DNA of 64,000 bases, taken from assembly GCF_020165195.1 (NCBI RefSeq), contig NZ_JAIUHR010000001.1, positions 124,001 through 188,000 on the forward strand, written 5' to 3'. The notes below the pieces were generated by a model. That model searched no databases. It had not been told where the DNA came from and worked only from the letters and a program-made list of their open reading frames with translations. A program made the position numbers and the translations under genes. This document shows positions 63,674-64,000 of this stretch, piece by piece. The stretch comes from Mesorhizobium sp. CA14. Its GTDB lineage: Bacteria > Pseudomonadota > Alphaproteobacteria > Rhizobiales > Rhizobiaceae. Each line of letters starts with the position of its first letter. Positions within the stretch are counted from its first letter, which is position 1.

Positions 63674-64000
63674 GCAGTATTTGCCCGAACGCCAATCGCC
63701 GCTCGGGCCGGAGTATCATCCAGGTTCGCACGGCAATTTCGAACATGGCGTCGATGTCATCCTGTCCGAGATGCGGCCGGGCACGATCCTGCAGCTCGCC
63801 GCCTGGCCGGGTGAAGAGAGGCAGCTGATCGAAATTATCGGCAAGGTCACCGGTCTCGCTCTGCCCGATGGCGCCGGCGGCGGCGTGAGCAGCGGCGCCC
63901 GCGCCGCCTTCGGCTTCGCGCCGGGAAAATTCACCGTGGTGGATGAGGCCGAAGGCCTGGCCGCAGCCTTCGCCGGCGCCATCACGCCAGCCATCGGTAC
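63666..64000 (+). CDS. soxG: Sarcosine oxidase subunit gamma, 3' end cut by window
   Basis: ATG 63666 overlaps the soxA end by 8 bp and reads MAEQYLPERQSPLGPEYHPG.., VILSEMRPGTILQLAAWPGEERQLIEII.. for 111 residues to the window end, the gamma subunit pattern. It completes the heterotetramer. Confidence 0.92.
   Translation, partial: MAEQYLPERQSPLGPEYHPGSHGNFEHGVDVILSEMRPGTILQLAAWPGEERQLIEIIGKVTGLALPDGAGGGVSSGARAAFGFAPGKFTVVDEAEGLAAAFAGAITPAIG

Overview
The window looks like chromosome of a high-GC alphaproteobacterium of the Rhizobiales, most likely Mesorhizobium or a close relative. This is an inference from the content: a soxBDAG sarcosine oxidase operon, a thiC-O-S-G-E-D operon behind a TPP riboswitch, DUF1127 small proteins, an entericidin, and the 'agcatgat..cgaaaa..ttttcgg..atcatgct' intergenic mosaic repeats common in rhizobia. 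No tRNA, rRNA, CRISPR array or intact insertion sequence was seen.

Region 1 (1-28.4 kb) is dominated by corrinoid- and folate-dependent one-carbon chemistry. It holds two non-pyrrolysine MttB-family methyltransferases (1-1113, partial; 16613-18187), a free-standing corrinoid protein (18459-19157), a methyltetrahydrofolate:corrinoid methyltransferase (24938-25912), an RACo-type reductive activator (26324-28393), a MetF with a MetV-like Cys-rich partner and a PF13769 small protein (22813-24795), a homocysteine S-methyltransferase (10468-11496), a DUF1638 protein, a QueG-like Fe-S protein and a dimethylglycine-dehydrogenase-type flavoprotein. Interspersed are a DddP-family M24 protein, a PhnD-like binding protein, a desaturase, an XRE regulator, an ECF sigma/vWA pair and a dienelactone hydrolase.

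Region 2 (28.5-41.7 kb) has an acyltransferase, small DUF1127 genes, an esterase, a LysR regulator, a GlxA/GbdR-like AraC regulator, an SsuABC/TauABC-like ABC transporter, a DUF1194 protein, purC and a second FAD/GcvT demethylase. Region 3 (41.8-47.2 kb) is the thiamine operon. Region 4 (47.9-55.7 kb) is a seven-gene minus-strand cluster that resembles lipid-linked D-arabinose (DprE1/UbiA) synthesis and transfer. Region 5 (56-64 kb) has a DUF3772-MscS channel and soxBDA with the start of soxG.

The most interesting reading is that two linked corrinoid systems share parts. One is catabolic: MttB demethylates a quaternary amine such as glycine betaine, the methyl passes via corrinoid to THF and on to MetF/MetV, and the remaining methyls are removed by DMGDH-type enzymes and SoxBDAG. 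The other is anabolic: a methionine synthase split over separate genes and kept active by RACo. Two 22-bp palindromes with GATATAAAGA half-sites, one in front of the homocysteine methyltransferase gene and one in front of the MeTHF:corrinoid methyltransferase gene, support the second reading. A different motif, TGTCGCAAA, lies before the MttB/corrinoid pair, the GbdR-like regulator and the 39 kb flavoprotein, and supports a separate catabolic regulon.
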